Shown: piece by piece, positions 1 through 5,109 of the stretch
Position numbering within the stretch: the stretch's first letter is position 1
Layout: the number at the start of each line of letters is the position of its first letter
From: Desulfobacterales bacterium
GTDB lineage: Bacteria > Desulfobacterota > Desulfobacteria > Desulfobacterales > BuS5
Direction of reading: 5' to 3'
Assembly: GCA_016735355.1 (NCBI GenBank)
Contig: JAERRQ010000366.1
Location: 1 to 12,576, forward strand
Length of the DNA stretch: 12,576 nt
Notes under the pieces: model-generated
What the model was told of the DNA's origin: nothing
The model's input: the letters and a program-made list of their open reading frames with translations, nothing else
Databases searched by the model: none
Made by a program: the position numbers and the translations under genes

Positions 1-874
1 TTTTCCAATCCGGGCCGCTGAGATCGGCCTGGTACACCGGCACGAACTGAGCGGTGTTCTTTCCGGCCTTTTCCGGGTGCGGGCTTTTCATCAGGATGAT
101 GCCCATATTTTCATGACGCCTGATCAGATAGAGGGTGAGATTCTGGGAGTGCTGAAACTGGTGGAAAGAATTTACAGCACCTTTGGCCTTGGTTTTCATC
201 TTGAACTTTCAACCCGTCCGGAAAAATCGATCGGGACTGATGAGCAGTGGGAAACGGCTACAGATGGCCTTGCATCAGCTCTGAACAAGTATGGTCTGGA
301 ATACAAGGTCAATGAAGGTGACGGGGCTTTTTACGGGCCTAAAATCGATATCCATATTAAAGATGCTTTGGGCCGAACCTGGCAATGCGGAACTATCCAA
401 CTTGATATGTCCCTTCCCGAGAGATTTGATCTGACATATATCGGCGCTGACAATGAAAAGCACCGACCGATCATGATCCACAGGGTAATCTACGGCTCCA
501 TAGAACGATTTTTCGGAATCCTGGTGGAGCACTTTGCAGGCAAATTTCCTTTATGGGTGGCTCCCGTACAGATTACGCTGCTTCCCATCAATGATGATCT
601 CGCGCCTTATGCGGGGAGTCTCAAAAACCTCTTTGATGCAAAAGGGCTAAGGACTGAAGTTGATGCCAGAACCGAAAGCGTCAATAAAAAAGTCCGGGAT
701 GCCCACCTCGATAAAATCCCTCTTATCATTACTATCGGTAACCGGGAAAAAGAGACCGGCGGTCTTTCCGTGCGGACTCTGGACGGAAAAGTAAGACAGG
801 GGATGCCCCGGGATGAATTTCTCGACAAAATCCTTGATAATATTAGAGAGCGTAAGCTGATTCTGGATTTGTAA
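1..874 (+). CDS. thrS: Threonyl-tRNA synthetase, C-terminal part (5' end outside window)
   Basis: Class II aminoacyl-tRNA synthetase that charges tRNA-Thr in the cytoplasm. The frame is open from base 2, so the gene enters from the left edge. About 291 residues are visible of roughly 640 in the family. Visible in order: the end of the motif 2 region (LVHRHELSG, then GLFRVRAFHQDDAHIF), the GPKIDIHIKDALGRTWQCGT core segment, motif 3 (GSIERFFGILVEHF) and the C-terminal anticodon-binding domain, ending ERKLILDL. The His of DDAHIF and the His of MIHR match two of the three zinc ligands of the E. coli enzyme; the Cys ligand lies upstream of the window. GTG at 77 is an internal Val codon, not a start. 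Odd points: G+C is much higher than in the rpmH cluster (36/60 in bases 1-60 and 31/60 in 241-300, against 18/60 in 1561-1620), and the usual downstream partners infC-rpmI-rplT are absent. It could be the only thrS or a second, acquired copy; the window cannot decide. Confidence 0.97.
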   Translation, partial: FPIRAAEIGLVHRHELSGVLSGLFRVRAFHQDDAHIFMTPDQIEGEILGVLKLVERIYSTFGLGFHLELSTRPEKSIGTDEQWETATDGLASALNKYGLEYKVNEGDGAFYGPKIDIHIKDALGRTWQCGTIQLDMSLPERFDLTYIGADNEKHRPIMIHRVIYGSIERFFGILVEHFAGKFPLWVAPVQITLLPINDDLAPYAGSLKNLFDAKGLRTEVDARTESVNKKVRDAHLDKIPLIITIGNREKETGGLSVRTLDGKVRQGMPRDEFLDKILDNIRERKLILDL

Positions 875-908
875 TGGAACATCAAACGCCGATTGCCGCG
901 GTAGGAGT

Positions 909-928
909 CTCCGGAATATTTTCCGGAG
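909..928. repeat. Inverted repeat over the tRNA-half junction
   Basis: CTCCGGAA, a TATT loop, then TTCCGGAG form an eight-base-pair perfect hairpin. Its right arm is the anticodon loop of the tRNA-Arg half. TCCGGA is itself palindromic, so the two copies (910-915 and 922-927) are also direct repeats 12 bases apart. It could be the core of a recombination site (two integrase arms), a hairpin at the end of thrS, or a duplicated anticodon-loop fragment. No T-tract follows, so it is not a canonical terminator. Because the symmetry is even, it cannot form a normal 5-7-5 anticodon arm. Confidence 0.6.
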
Positions 929-965
929 CTGAAGATCGCAGGTTCGAGTCCTGCCGGGCGTACCA
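921..965 (+). pseudogene. 3' half of a tRNA-Arg(CCG) gene; probable integrase attachment-site remnant
   Basis: Read as a tRNA, the parts fall in perfect register: anticodon loop TTCCGGA (921-927, anticodon CCG at 923-925, U33 before it and G37 after it), 3' anticodon strand GCTGA (928-932), five-base variable loop AGATC (933-937), T stem GCAGG/CCTGC (938-942, 950-954) around loop TTCGAGT, acceptor 3' strand CGGGCGT (955-961), discriminator A962 and encoded CCA 963-965. The 5' half is missing. The bases before the loop (AATATT) do not pair with GCTGA, no D arm is recognisable, and only five acceptor bases near 889 could pair by chance. Tyrosine recombinases that use tRNA genes often cross over in the anticodon loop and leave exactly this kind of fragment at the far end of the integrated element. 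No integrase is in the window, so that origin is inferred. Confidence 0.75.
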
Positions 966-1017
966 TATTACAGAAACGACTAAAGGCTCTCAGAATTTCA
1001 GGTTGCGTTAATAGAGC

Positions 1018-1045
1018 TTGACATAATAATTTTTTATGCTATCTT
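1018..1045 (+). promoter_or_regulatory. Probable sigma-70 promoter of the rpmH operon
   Basis: A perfect -35 box TTGACA (1018-1023), a 16-base spacer and TATCTT (1040-1045), with TG at 1037-1038 giving an extended -10 (TGCTATCTT). Transcription would start near 1052, leaving a leader of about 200 bases before rpmH at 1255. This is the best promoter match in the 289-base gap 966-1254. That gap is otherwise AT-rich, shows no gene, and has no clear DnaA boxes. Confidence 0.7.
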
Positions 1046-1180
1046 GCAATATTAACTTTTTGGAATAGTTGAATAAAAACAATCTAACTTCATACTAACC
1101 GCTTGAGTTCACTGGTGATAAAATATAAAAAGTATGAATGTTTGGGCGTATTATTGAGTATTTAAGAAAAAAACAGCGTA

Positions 1181-1219
1181 TATAGATTTCTAATTAATTT
1201 TATCATTTAAAAATCTATA
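1181..1219 (+). repeat. Inverted repeat in the rpmH leader
   Basis: TATAGATTT (1181-1189) and AAATCTATA (1211-1219) form a perfect nine-base-pair stem around a 21-base AT-rich loop. It ends 23 bases before the rpmH Shine-Dalgarno. All pairs but one are A-T, so stability is modest. It may be an mRNA leader structure or chance in AT-rich DNA. Confidence 0.45.
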
Positions 1220-1254
1220 AAAAATTTTTTTCTATAAATAAAGAGGAAAAAATT

Positions 1255-1389
1255 ATGAAAAGGACATATCAACCTAGCAGGATAAAACGGGCAAGAACAC
1301 ATGGGTTTTTAAAAAGGATGTCAACCAAGCAAGGGCGAAGAATTATTAACAGGCGTAGAGCTAAAGGTAGGGCTCGTTTAACTGTTTGA
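1255..1389 (+). CDS. rpmH: 50S ribosomal protein L34
   Basis: A 44-residue, very basic protein beginning [18 protein letters not shown] and ending [11 protein letters not shown], which is the L34 pattern over its whole length and at the normal family size. L34 is one of the smallest proteins of the large ribosomal subunit and binds 23S rRNA. The start is ATG at 1255, with a purine-rich Shine-Dalgarno (GAGGA at 1243-1247) seven bases upstream. It is the first gene of the conserved rpmH-rnpA-yidD-yidC-jag-mnmE cluster, preceded by a strong promoter-like sequence. The order rpmH then rnpA is nearly universal in bacteria and usually lies near the replication origin. Confidence 0.98.
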   Translation: MKRTYQPSRIKRARTHGFLKRMSTKQGRRIINRRRAKGRARLTV

Positions 1390-1417
1390 AATGTTTAAAA
1401 AAGCGAAACTATAAAAC

Positions 1418-1762
1418 TTGCGTAATTTTTCATTTACTGGAGCTGACAAACTATTAAAACGCAAAGACTTTCTTCGGTTGTCAAAAACAGGAAGCAAATA
1501 TTATAATAGTAATTTTTTAGCTATTTTTTCTCCGGGCCGGACAGATAAAACACGAATTGGTATTACTGTAACAAAAAAAATTGGAAAAGCGGTTACGCGC
1601 AACAGAATTAAAAGATATGTTCGAGAGTATTATCGGATAAACAGACAACGAATTGAAAAGCATTGGGATATTAATGTTATAGCAAAAAAGGACGCGGCTC
1701 GCCTGACTTTCACGCAGGCTTGTTCATCATTACAGAAAATTTTTAACTATATTAATAAATAG
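1418..1762 (+). CDS. rnpA: Ribonuclease P protein component
   Basis: Protein subunit of RNase P, which assists the catalytic RNA in cutting 5' leaders from precursor tRNAs. It has 114 residues, the usual length. The family signature is present: the basic helix GKAVTRNRIKRYVREYYR, with the RNR motif at residues 61-63, after the N-terminal LLKRKDFLRLSK segment that contacts the pre-tRNA leader. The start appears to be TTG at 1418: the first codons (TTG)RNFSFTGADKLLKRKDF match the normal N-terminus, and an in-frame stop at 1412-1414 excludes anything further upstream. No good Shine-Dalgarno precedes it. A seven-codon ORF (ATG 1391 to TAA 1414) ends three bases before the TTG and could couple translation from rpmH. 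Confidence 0.97.
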   Translation: MRNFSFTGADKLLKRKDFLRLSKTGSKYYNSNFLAIFSPGRTDKTRIGITVTKKIGKAVTRNRIKRYVREYYRINRQRIEKHWDINVIAKKDAARLTFTQACSSLQKIFNYINK

Positions 1763-1764
1763 CC

Positions 1765-2013
1765 GTGCCCACTAATTTATTGCAAAAAATTATTTTAGCA
1801 TTCATTAAAATTTACCAATCCTTATTGTCCCCTTTTTTACCTCCTGTTTGTCGTTTTTATCCTACTTGTTCCGAATATGCTTACCAGGCAATATGCAGGC
1901 ATGGATTCTTGATTGGATTTTCTCTTTCATGTAAAAGAATTCTGCGATGCCATCCATTTAATCCAGGTGGTTTTGATCCTGTTCCTGACAATATATCTTT
2001 AAAAAAAAAATGA
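1765..2013 (+). CDS. yidD: Membrane protein insertion efficiency factor YidD
   Basis: Small (82-residue) inner-membrane-associated protein thought to help YidC insert membrane proteins. It shows the YidD core: amphipathic N-terminus IILAFIKIYQSLLSPFLPP, then CRFYPTCSEYA (Cys 29 and 35), CRHG (Cys 44) and a C-terminal CKRILRCHPFNPGGFDPVP block. GTG at 1765, two bases after the rnpA stop, is the likely start and suggests translational coupling. A TTG at 1780 would also leave the core intact. The C-terminus ends in a short lysine run. Position between rnpA and yidC is typical, but here 201 bases separate it from yidC. Confidence 0.95.
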   Translation: MPTNLLQKIILAFIKIYQSLLSPFLPPVCRFYPTCSEYAYQAICRHGFLIGFSLSCKRILRCHPFNPGGFDPVPDNISLKKK

Positions 2014-2214
2014 ATTTTTCACACATACCCAATTTTTTTATTCTGTAATGCCTCCGTTTAATCTCAATGTTTTATCATTTTGCTACCTCTTATTTGTTAG
2101 GATTCCTCGCGTCATGGGAATGCCTGGTGTGGTTTTGGGTTTAACAAAGTGGTAATACTCCCATTATTTACATTTTTTTATCCGGTTTATAAATTTGCAT
2201 ATCAGGAGTAAACA
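2014..2214. other. yidD-yidC intergenic gap
   Basis: A 201-base AT-rich gap in a cluster that is usually tighter. Two overlapping small ORFs are present (2048-2155, 35 codons; 2067-2144, 25 codons, very hydrophobic), but neither has a Shine-Dalgarno. A weak promoter-like pair, TTTACA (2167-2172) and TATAAA (2188-2193) with a short 15-base spacer, would start transcription almost on the yidC ribosome-binding site. No terminator is seen, so readthrough from yidD into yidC is plausible. Confidence 0.4.
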
Positions 2215-3897
2215 ATGCAACAATCCCGTCTTTTTATTGCAATAGCTCTATCATTTTTAGTTTTTTTAGTATGGGAAGTTTTTTTTGTGGACAAGGAATC
2301 CCTGGTTCACAATAATAACACGATTCAATCCAATCGCCTTGATAAAACAGTTGAGATGCCGCCTGTAACACATAGTGTAACAACAAGCGCTGATAATAAA
2401 GAAAAACCTATGGATTATAATACTCATGGTGCAAAGAATTCCAATCTCCCTCAAAACAAGCCAAGGATTATCACTGTTAATACTCCTTTATATTCTGTTC
2501 GGATTTCAGAAAAAGGAGCTGTATTCAAAAGTTTTATTTTAAAAAAATTCAGGGAAAACGGGACTCAGGATTCACCATACTTGCAATTATGCTCTGCCGC
2601 ATCAGAGATTGGAACGGTTCTGACTCAATTTAGAGATGATAGCTTTTCATGTCCTGAGGATTCTTTTTTTAAGGTTAATATTTCCGGCGATACAGTTGAT
2701 ATTACTGATGCTTCTTTTGAAATCCCATTTACATGGATATCCCCGGATGGTCTTATTATTGAAAAAAGATTTCTTTTTTCTCCCGAAACTTATTTGATTA
2801 GCCTTAATATATCTATAAAAAATACTTCAAGCAGGGCCATTAAGGGTGATTTAATGCTTTCTTTGGTTGATGACCTACCGGGGAAAAATGGCGGATATTC
2901 CTTTGAAGGGCCGGCAGCTTACATAAACAACGAATTAGAGCAGATTAAGATAAAAAAGCTAAAGGATAAAAATCTTTTTGACGGCATGATTTCCTGGATA
3001 GCATTGGAAGATCGTTATTTTGCATCTTCCATAATTTCTGATAATTCAGAATCCGCAAGAATGCATATTGATGTTGAGAAGAATGATATTCTCAAATCGA
3101 CATATATTCAGACCATAGGTTCTATCAATTCAGGTGAAAAGCATGTTTCCAATTTTCATCTTTACTTTGGCCCTAAAAGGATCAGCATCCTTTCCGGATT
3201 GGGCCACAATCTTGATAAGCTTGTAAATTTCGGGATGTTCGATTTTCTTGCCAGACCCTGCCTTTATGTAATGAATTTTTTGTATAAATTTATTCCCAAT
3301 TACGGTTTTGCAATTATTATTTTAACTATTTTAATAAAGCTGATACTTTGGCCGCTTGGTTCCAAGAGTTATAAATCCATGTCTGAGATGAAAAAGCTCC
3401 AGCCTTTGATGTCTCAAATCAGAGAGAAATATAAAAATGATAAACAGAGGATGAATCAGGAAATTATGGGGTTGTATAAAACATATAAGGTAAACCCCCT
3501 TGGTGGATGCCTGCCTATGATAGTACAGATCCCGATCTTTTTTGCCTTTTATCGAATGCTTTATCAAGCCATTGAATTACGGCACGCACCTTTTCTCGGA
3601 TGGATTAATGATTTGTCAGCTCCGGATCGTCTTTTTAATTTTAATTTTACTATACCATTTATGGAACCGCCTTATGGGGTTCCCGTTCTTACGATTATTA
3701 TGGGAGGTACTATGTTTTTACAGCAGAAGATGTCACCCCCTATGGGGGATCCGGCGCAAGCCAAAATTATGCTGTTTATGCCCATTTTTTTTACTGTGAT
3801 ATTTATAAATTTTTCATCCGGCCTAGTTTTATACTGGCTTGTAAATAATGTTTTATCTATTGCTCAACAGTATTATATTCAAGAAAAACATAGTTAG
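2215..3897 (+). CDS. yidC: Membrane protein insertase YidC (Gram-negative type)
   Basis: YidC/Oxa1/Alb3 insertase of the inner membrane, working alone or with SecYEG. It has 560 residues, the full Gram-negative length. Order: an N-terminal transmembrane helix (about residues 5-25), a variable polar linker rich in Asn, Lys and Thr (about 28-85), a large periplasmic beta domain (about 90-335), then the conserved five-helix insertase core from about 340. Core landmarks: ILTILIKLILWPL (Lys375 at the position of E. coli Arg366, in the hydrophilic groove), the cytoplasmic coiled-coil hairpin with MKKLQPLM and KNDKQRMNQEIMGLYKTYKVNPLGGCLPM, then PIFFAFYRMLYQAIELR, FLQQKMSPP and FSSGLVLYWLVNN. ATG at 2215 follows a clear AGGAG (2203-2207). 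Jag comes next, a common pairing. Confidence 0.98.
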   Translation: MQQSRLFIAIALSFLVFLVWEVFFVDKESLVHNNNTIQSNRLDKTVEMPPVTHSVTTSADNKEKPMDYNTHGAKNSNLPQNKPRIITVNTPLYSVRISEKGAVFKSFILKKFRENGTQDSPYLQLCSAASEIGTVLTQFRDDSFSCPEDSFFKVNISGDTVDITDASFEIPFTWISPDGLIIEKRFLFSPETYLISLNISIKNTSSRAIKGDLMLSLVDDLPGKNGGYSFEGPAAYINNELEQIKIKKLKDKNLFDGMISWIALEDRYFASSIISDNSESARMHIDVEKNDILKSTYIQTIGSINSGEKHVSNFHLYFGPKRISILSGLGHNLDKLVNFGMFDFLARPCLYVMNFLYKFIPNYGFAIIILTILIKLILWPLGSKSYKSMSEMKKLQPLMSQIREKYKNDKQRMNQEIMGLYKTYKVNPLGGCLPMIVQIPIFFAFYRMLYQAIELRHAPFLGWINDLSAPDRLFNFNFTIPFMEPPYGVPVLTIIMGGTMFLQQKMSPPMGDPAQAKIMLFMPIFFTVIFINFSSGLVLYWLVNNVLSIAQQYYIQEKHS

Positions 3898-3934
3898 TGC
3901 CCATCCATAAATTATCCTATTTATGGACGGACAC
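3897..3934 (+). repeat. Stem-loop between yidC and jag
   Basis: TCCATAAA (3904-3911) and TTTATGGA (3920-3927) form a perfect eight-base-pair stem with an eight-base loop. Extending outward, GTG (3897-3899) pairs with CAC (3932-3934) and CC (3901-3902) with GG (3929-3930), giving a 15-position arm with two mismatches. It starts at the last base of the yidC stop codon and ends 12 bases before the jag Shine-Dalgarno. No T-tract follows, so it is more likely an mRNA processing or stability element than a terminator. Confidence 0.6.
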
Positions 3935-3957
3935 TCGTTAATTGACGGAGGGTATAC

Positions 3958-4743
3958 ATGTCGCCTTTTTTGGAATTCGAAGGCAAGAATATTGAGGCAG
4001 CAGTAAAAAAAGCTTGCGAAGAGCTTAATATTTCCGAGTCTCAGCTTAAGCATGATGTGATTTCTTTTGGGGCATCAGGTATCTTTGGATTGGTAGGTGC
4101 AAAAAAAGCACGCATCCGCGTTACTTTACCGGAAATAGCACCTGAACCGGAGCCTGTTATTCAAATCAATGACGCTAATGCCAAATCAAAGGATGAGGAT
4201 CAGATAATAGAGACAGAAATGGAATCCTCTAACGATGATCTCTCACAGGAACAACAGGAATCGCTTCCTGATGATCCCGTTGCTTTTGGCCGAAACGCTC
4301 TTCAACAAATTATAGATTTAATTACAACAGATGCTACAATTACAGTGAGCAACTTATCTGACAGAATTGTATTTACCATTGAAGGTGGAAACTCCGCACT
4401 TCTTATAGGAAAGCGCGGCCAGACACTTGAAGCTATTCAGTATATAATTTCCAAGATTGTAAACAAAAATTATGAAAATAGAATACGTATACACATCGAT
4501 GTTGAAGGATATCTTGAGTCAAAACGAGCAAGCCTCACTGATCGTGCTGTTCGGCTTGCGGAGAAGGTTAAACGAACCGGCAAACCAGTGACAATCGGTA
4601 TTATGAACGGTTATGATCGAAGAGTCGTGCATCTGGCCTTGAAGGAGGATAGAGCTGTAACAACAAAAAGTATCGGCGATGATTTTTACAGAAAGCTTGT
4701 TATCTTCCCACGAAGGTCGAATTCTAATAAAAAAAAACCGTAA
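3958..4743 (+). CDS. jag: Jag / KhpB (EloR)-like KH-R3H RNA-binding protein
   Basis: Cytoplasmic single-stranded nucleic-acid-binding protein, usually encoded next to yidC. In Firmicutes the homologue (KhpB/EloR) binds RNA and affects cell elongation; the role in this lineage is less known. It has 261 residues. Order: Jag-N domain (about 1-52, FLEFEGKNIEAAVKKACEEL), a long acidic low-complexity linker (about 60-105, rich in Glu, Asp, Ser and Gln), a KH domain with the GKRGQTLEAIQYI loop (about 120-200), and an R3H domain carrying NGYDRRVVHLAL (Arg221 and His225 fit R-x3-H). The ATG at 3958 has a strong GGAGGG (3947-3952) five bases upstream. The C-terminus is basic (RRSNSNKKKP), and its lysine codons form the A-run next to a hairpin at the stop codon. 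Confidence 0.96.
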   Translation: MSPFLEFEGKNIEAAVKKACEELNISESQLKHDVISFGASGIFGLVGAKKARIRVTLPEIAPEPEPVIQINDANAKSKDEDQIIETEMESSNDDLSQEQQESLPDDPVAFGRNALQQIIDLITTDATITVSNLSDRIVFTIEGGNSALLIGKRGQTLEAIQYIISKIVNKNYENRIRIHIDVEGYLESKRASLTDRAVRLAEKVKRTGKPVTIGIMNGYDRRVVHLALKEDRAVTTKSIGDDFYRKLVIFPRRSNSNKKKP

Positions 4744-4767
4744 CTGTTCACAGTTAACGGTTAAAAA
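4738..4767 (+). repeat. Heptamer repeat and hairpin overlapping the jag stop
   Basis: From 4740 the sequence reads in seven-base steps: GTAACTG, TTCACAG, TTAACGG, then TTA. The same bases fold as CCGTAACTG, loop TTCA, CAGTTAACGG, a nine-base-pair stem with one bulged A. The jag stop (4741-4743) lies in the left arm. A-runs on both sides mean that a T-tract follows the hairpin only when read on the minus strand, so it is not a canonical + strand terminator for jag. Confidence 0.5.
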
Positions 4768-4773
4768 ATATAT

Positions 4774-4872
4774 AGACTTTAAGATAAAGATTTTGGGTGC
4801 GTTATCGGTCGTCGGAGTATCATAATACGCCTTCCTCCCTCTGGCCTTCCAAAAATCATTATCTTAAGGTCT
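4774..4872. repeat. 99-base long hairpin, MITE/REP-like or structured RNA
   Basis: The left arm 4774-4794 (starts AGACTTTAAGATAA) and right arm 4852-4872 (ends TTATCTTAAGGTCT) pair over 21 positions with one mismatch (A4788/A4858) and one G-U pair (T4778/G4868). The 57-base interior is more G+C-rich than the flanks and has a partial inner pairing (GCGTTAT at 4799-4805 with ATAATACGC at 4822-4830). No coding frame is evident. Precise long terminal arms suggest a small palindromic mobile repeat or a structured non-coding RNA. No target-site duplication beyond short AT-rich similarity is clear. Confidence 0.6.
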
Positions 4873-4874
4873 GA

Positions 4875-4931
4875 TATGGTTGACGCTGGTAACATCTTGA
4901 AATGACTATAATAAAAAATGTGTCAACCATA
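4875..4931. repeat. Second stem-loop in the jag-mnmE gap
   Basis: TATGGTTGACGC (4875-4886) pairs with GTGTCAACCATA (4920-4931): 12 base pairs including one G-U, around a 33-base AT-rich loop. It begins two bases after the 99-base hairpin ends, so the two stems could stack as one folded unit. No T-tract follows. Function is unknown. Confidence 0.55.
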
Positions 4932-5004
4932 AAATCTATAGCAGAACTTGGCGTCTTTCATTAGGGCGTAACAGTAGTTAACACTTTTTTTAAAAAATAA
5001 ATCT

Positions 5005-5034
5005 ATCTGTGTTTACCTGTGTACATCTGTGTCC
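5005..5034 (+). repeat. Three tandem 10-base CTGTGT repeats
   Basis: ATCTGTGTTT, ACCTGTGTAC and ATCTGTGTCC follow head to tail at an exact 10-base period, each with CTGTGT at the same offset, then CAATTG overlapping the last base. Short arrays of ATCTGTGTTC-like units are, from general knowledge, recurrent intergenic sequences in many unrelated bacterial genomes. The origin and role are not established. Three units without unique spacers exclude a CRISPR array. Confidence 0.65.
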
Positions 5035-5076
5035 AATTGTTGTACCAAAAGTGTCATCGGACAAATGAAGGATGCC

Positions 5077-5082
5077 TATAAT
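5077..5082 (+). promoter_or_regulatory. Probable -10 element of the mnmE promoter
   Basis: A perfect TATAAT lies 27 bases before the mnmE ATG. No good -35 is seen at 16-18 bases upstream. Transcription would start near 5089, giving an mRNA leader of only about 20 bases. Confidence 0.45.
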
Positions 5083-5109
5083 TTGTAACATTTTTATCCC
5101 TGTTTTTTT

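Larger units (their letters stand above)
4744..5109. other. 366-base jag-mnmE intergenic region
   Basis: No gene is visible. The region holds, in order, the end of the jag stop hairpin, the 99-base hairpin, a second stem-loop, a T7A6 stretch (4985-4997), a decamer CTGTGT repeat and the mnmE promoter-like -10. The density of inverted and tandem repeats marks it as a repeat-accumulating spacer. Confidence 0.7.

Noticed and set aside
885..965. A complete tRNA gene after thrS
   Set aside because: The T arm, acceptor strand and CCA are perfect, but no D arm is recognisable. The bases before the anticodon loop do not pair with GCTGA, and the local palindrome is even-symmetric, so it cannot form a 5-7-5 anticodon arm. 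Only the 3' half is called.
607..966. Minus-strand ORF starting VRPAGLEPAIF
   Set aside because: This N-terminus is the usual artefact of translating the reverse strand of a tRNA T-arm, and the rest is antisense to thrS.
966..1254. Replication origin with DnaA boxes upstream of rpmH
   Set aside because: The gap is AT-rich and next to rpmH, but no TTATNCACA boxes or iteron clusters were seen and dnaA is not adjacent in the window.
2048..2155. Small hydrophobic ORFs between yidD and yidC
   Set aside because: No Shine-Dalgarno, overlapping alternatives in two frames, and AT-rich sequence in which such ORFs arise by chance.
3331..3799. Overlapping ORFs inside yidC, and similar ones inside mnmE, fusA and thrS
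   Set aside because: They are in other frames of well-conserved genes, lack ribosome-binding sites and show no recognisable protein features.
4738..4767. Intrinsic terminator for jag on the + strand
   Set aside because: The hairpin is followed by TTAAAAAA rather than a T-tract; the T-tract is present only on the minus-strand side.
4990..5040. CRISPR array
   Set aside because: Only three contiguous 10-base units without spacers, and no cas genes.
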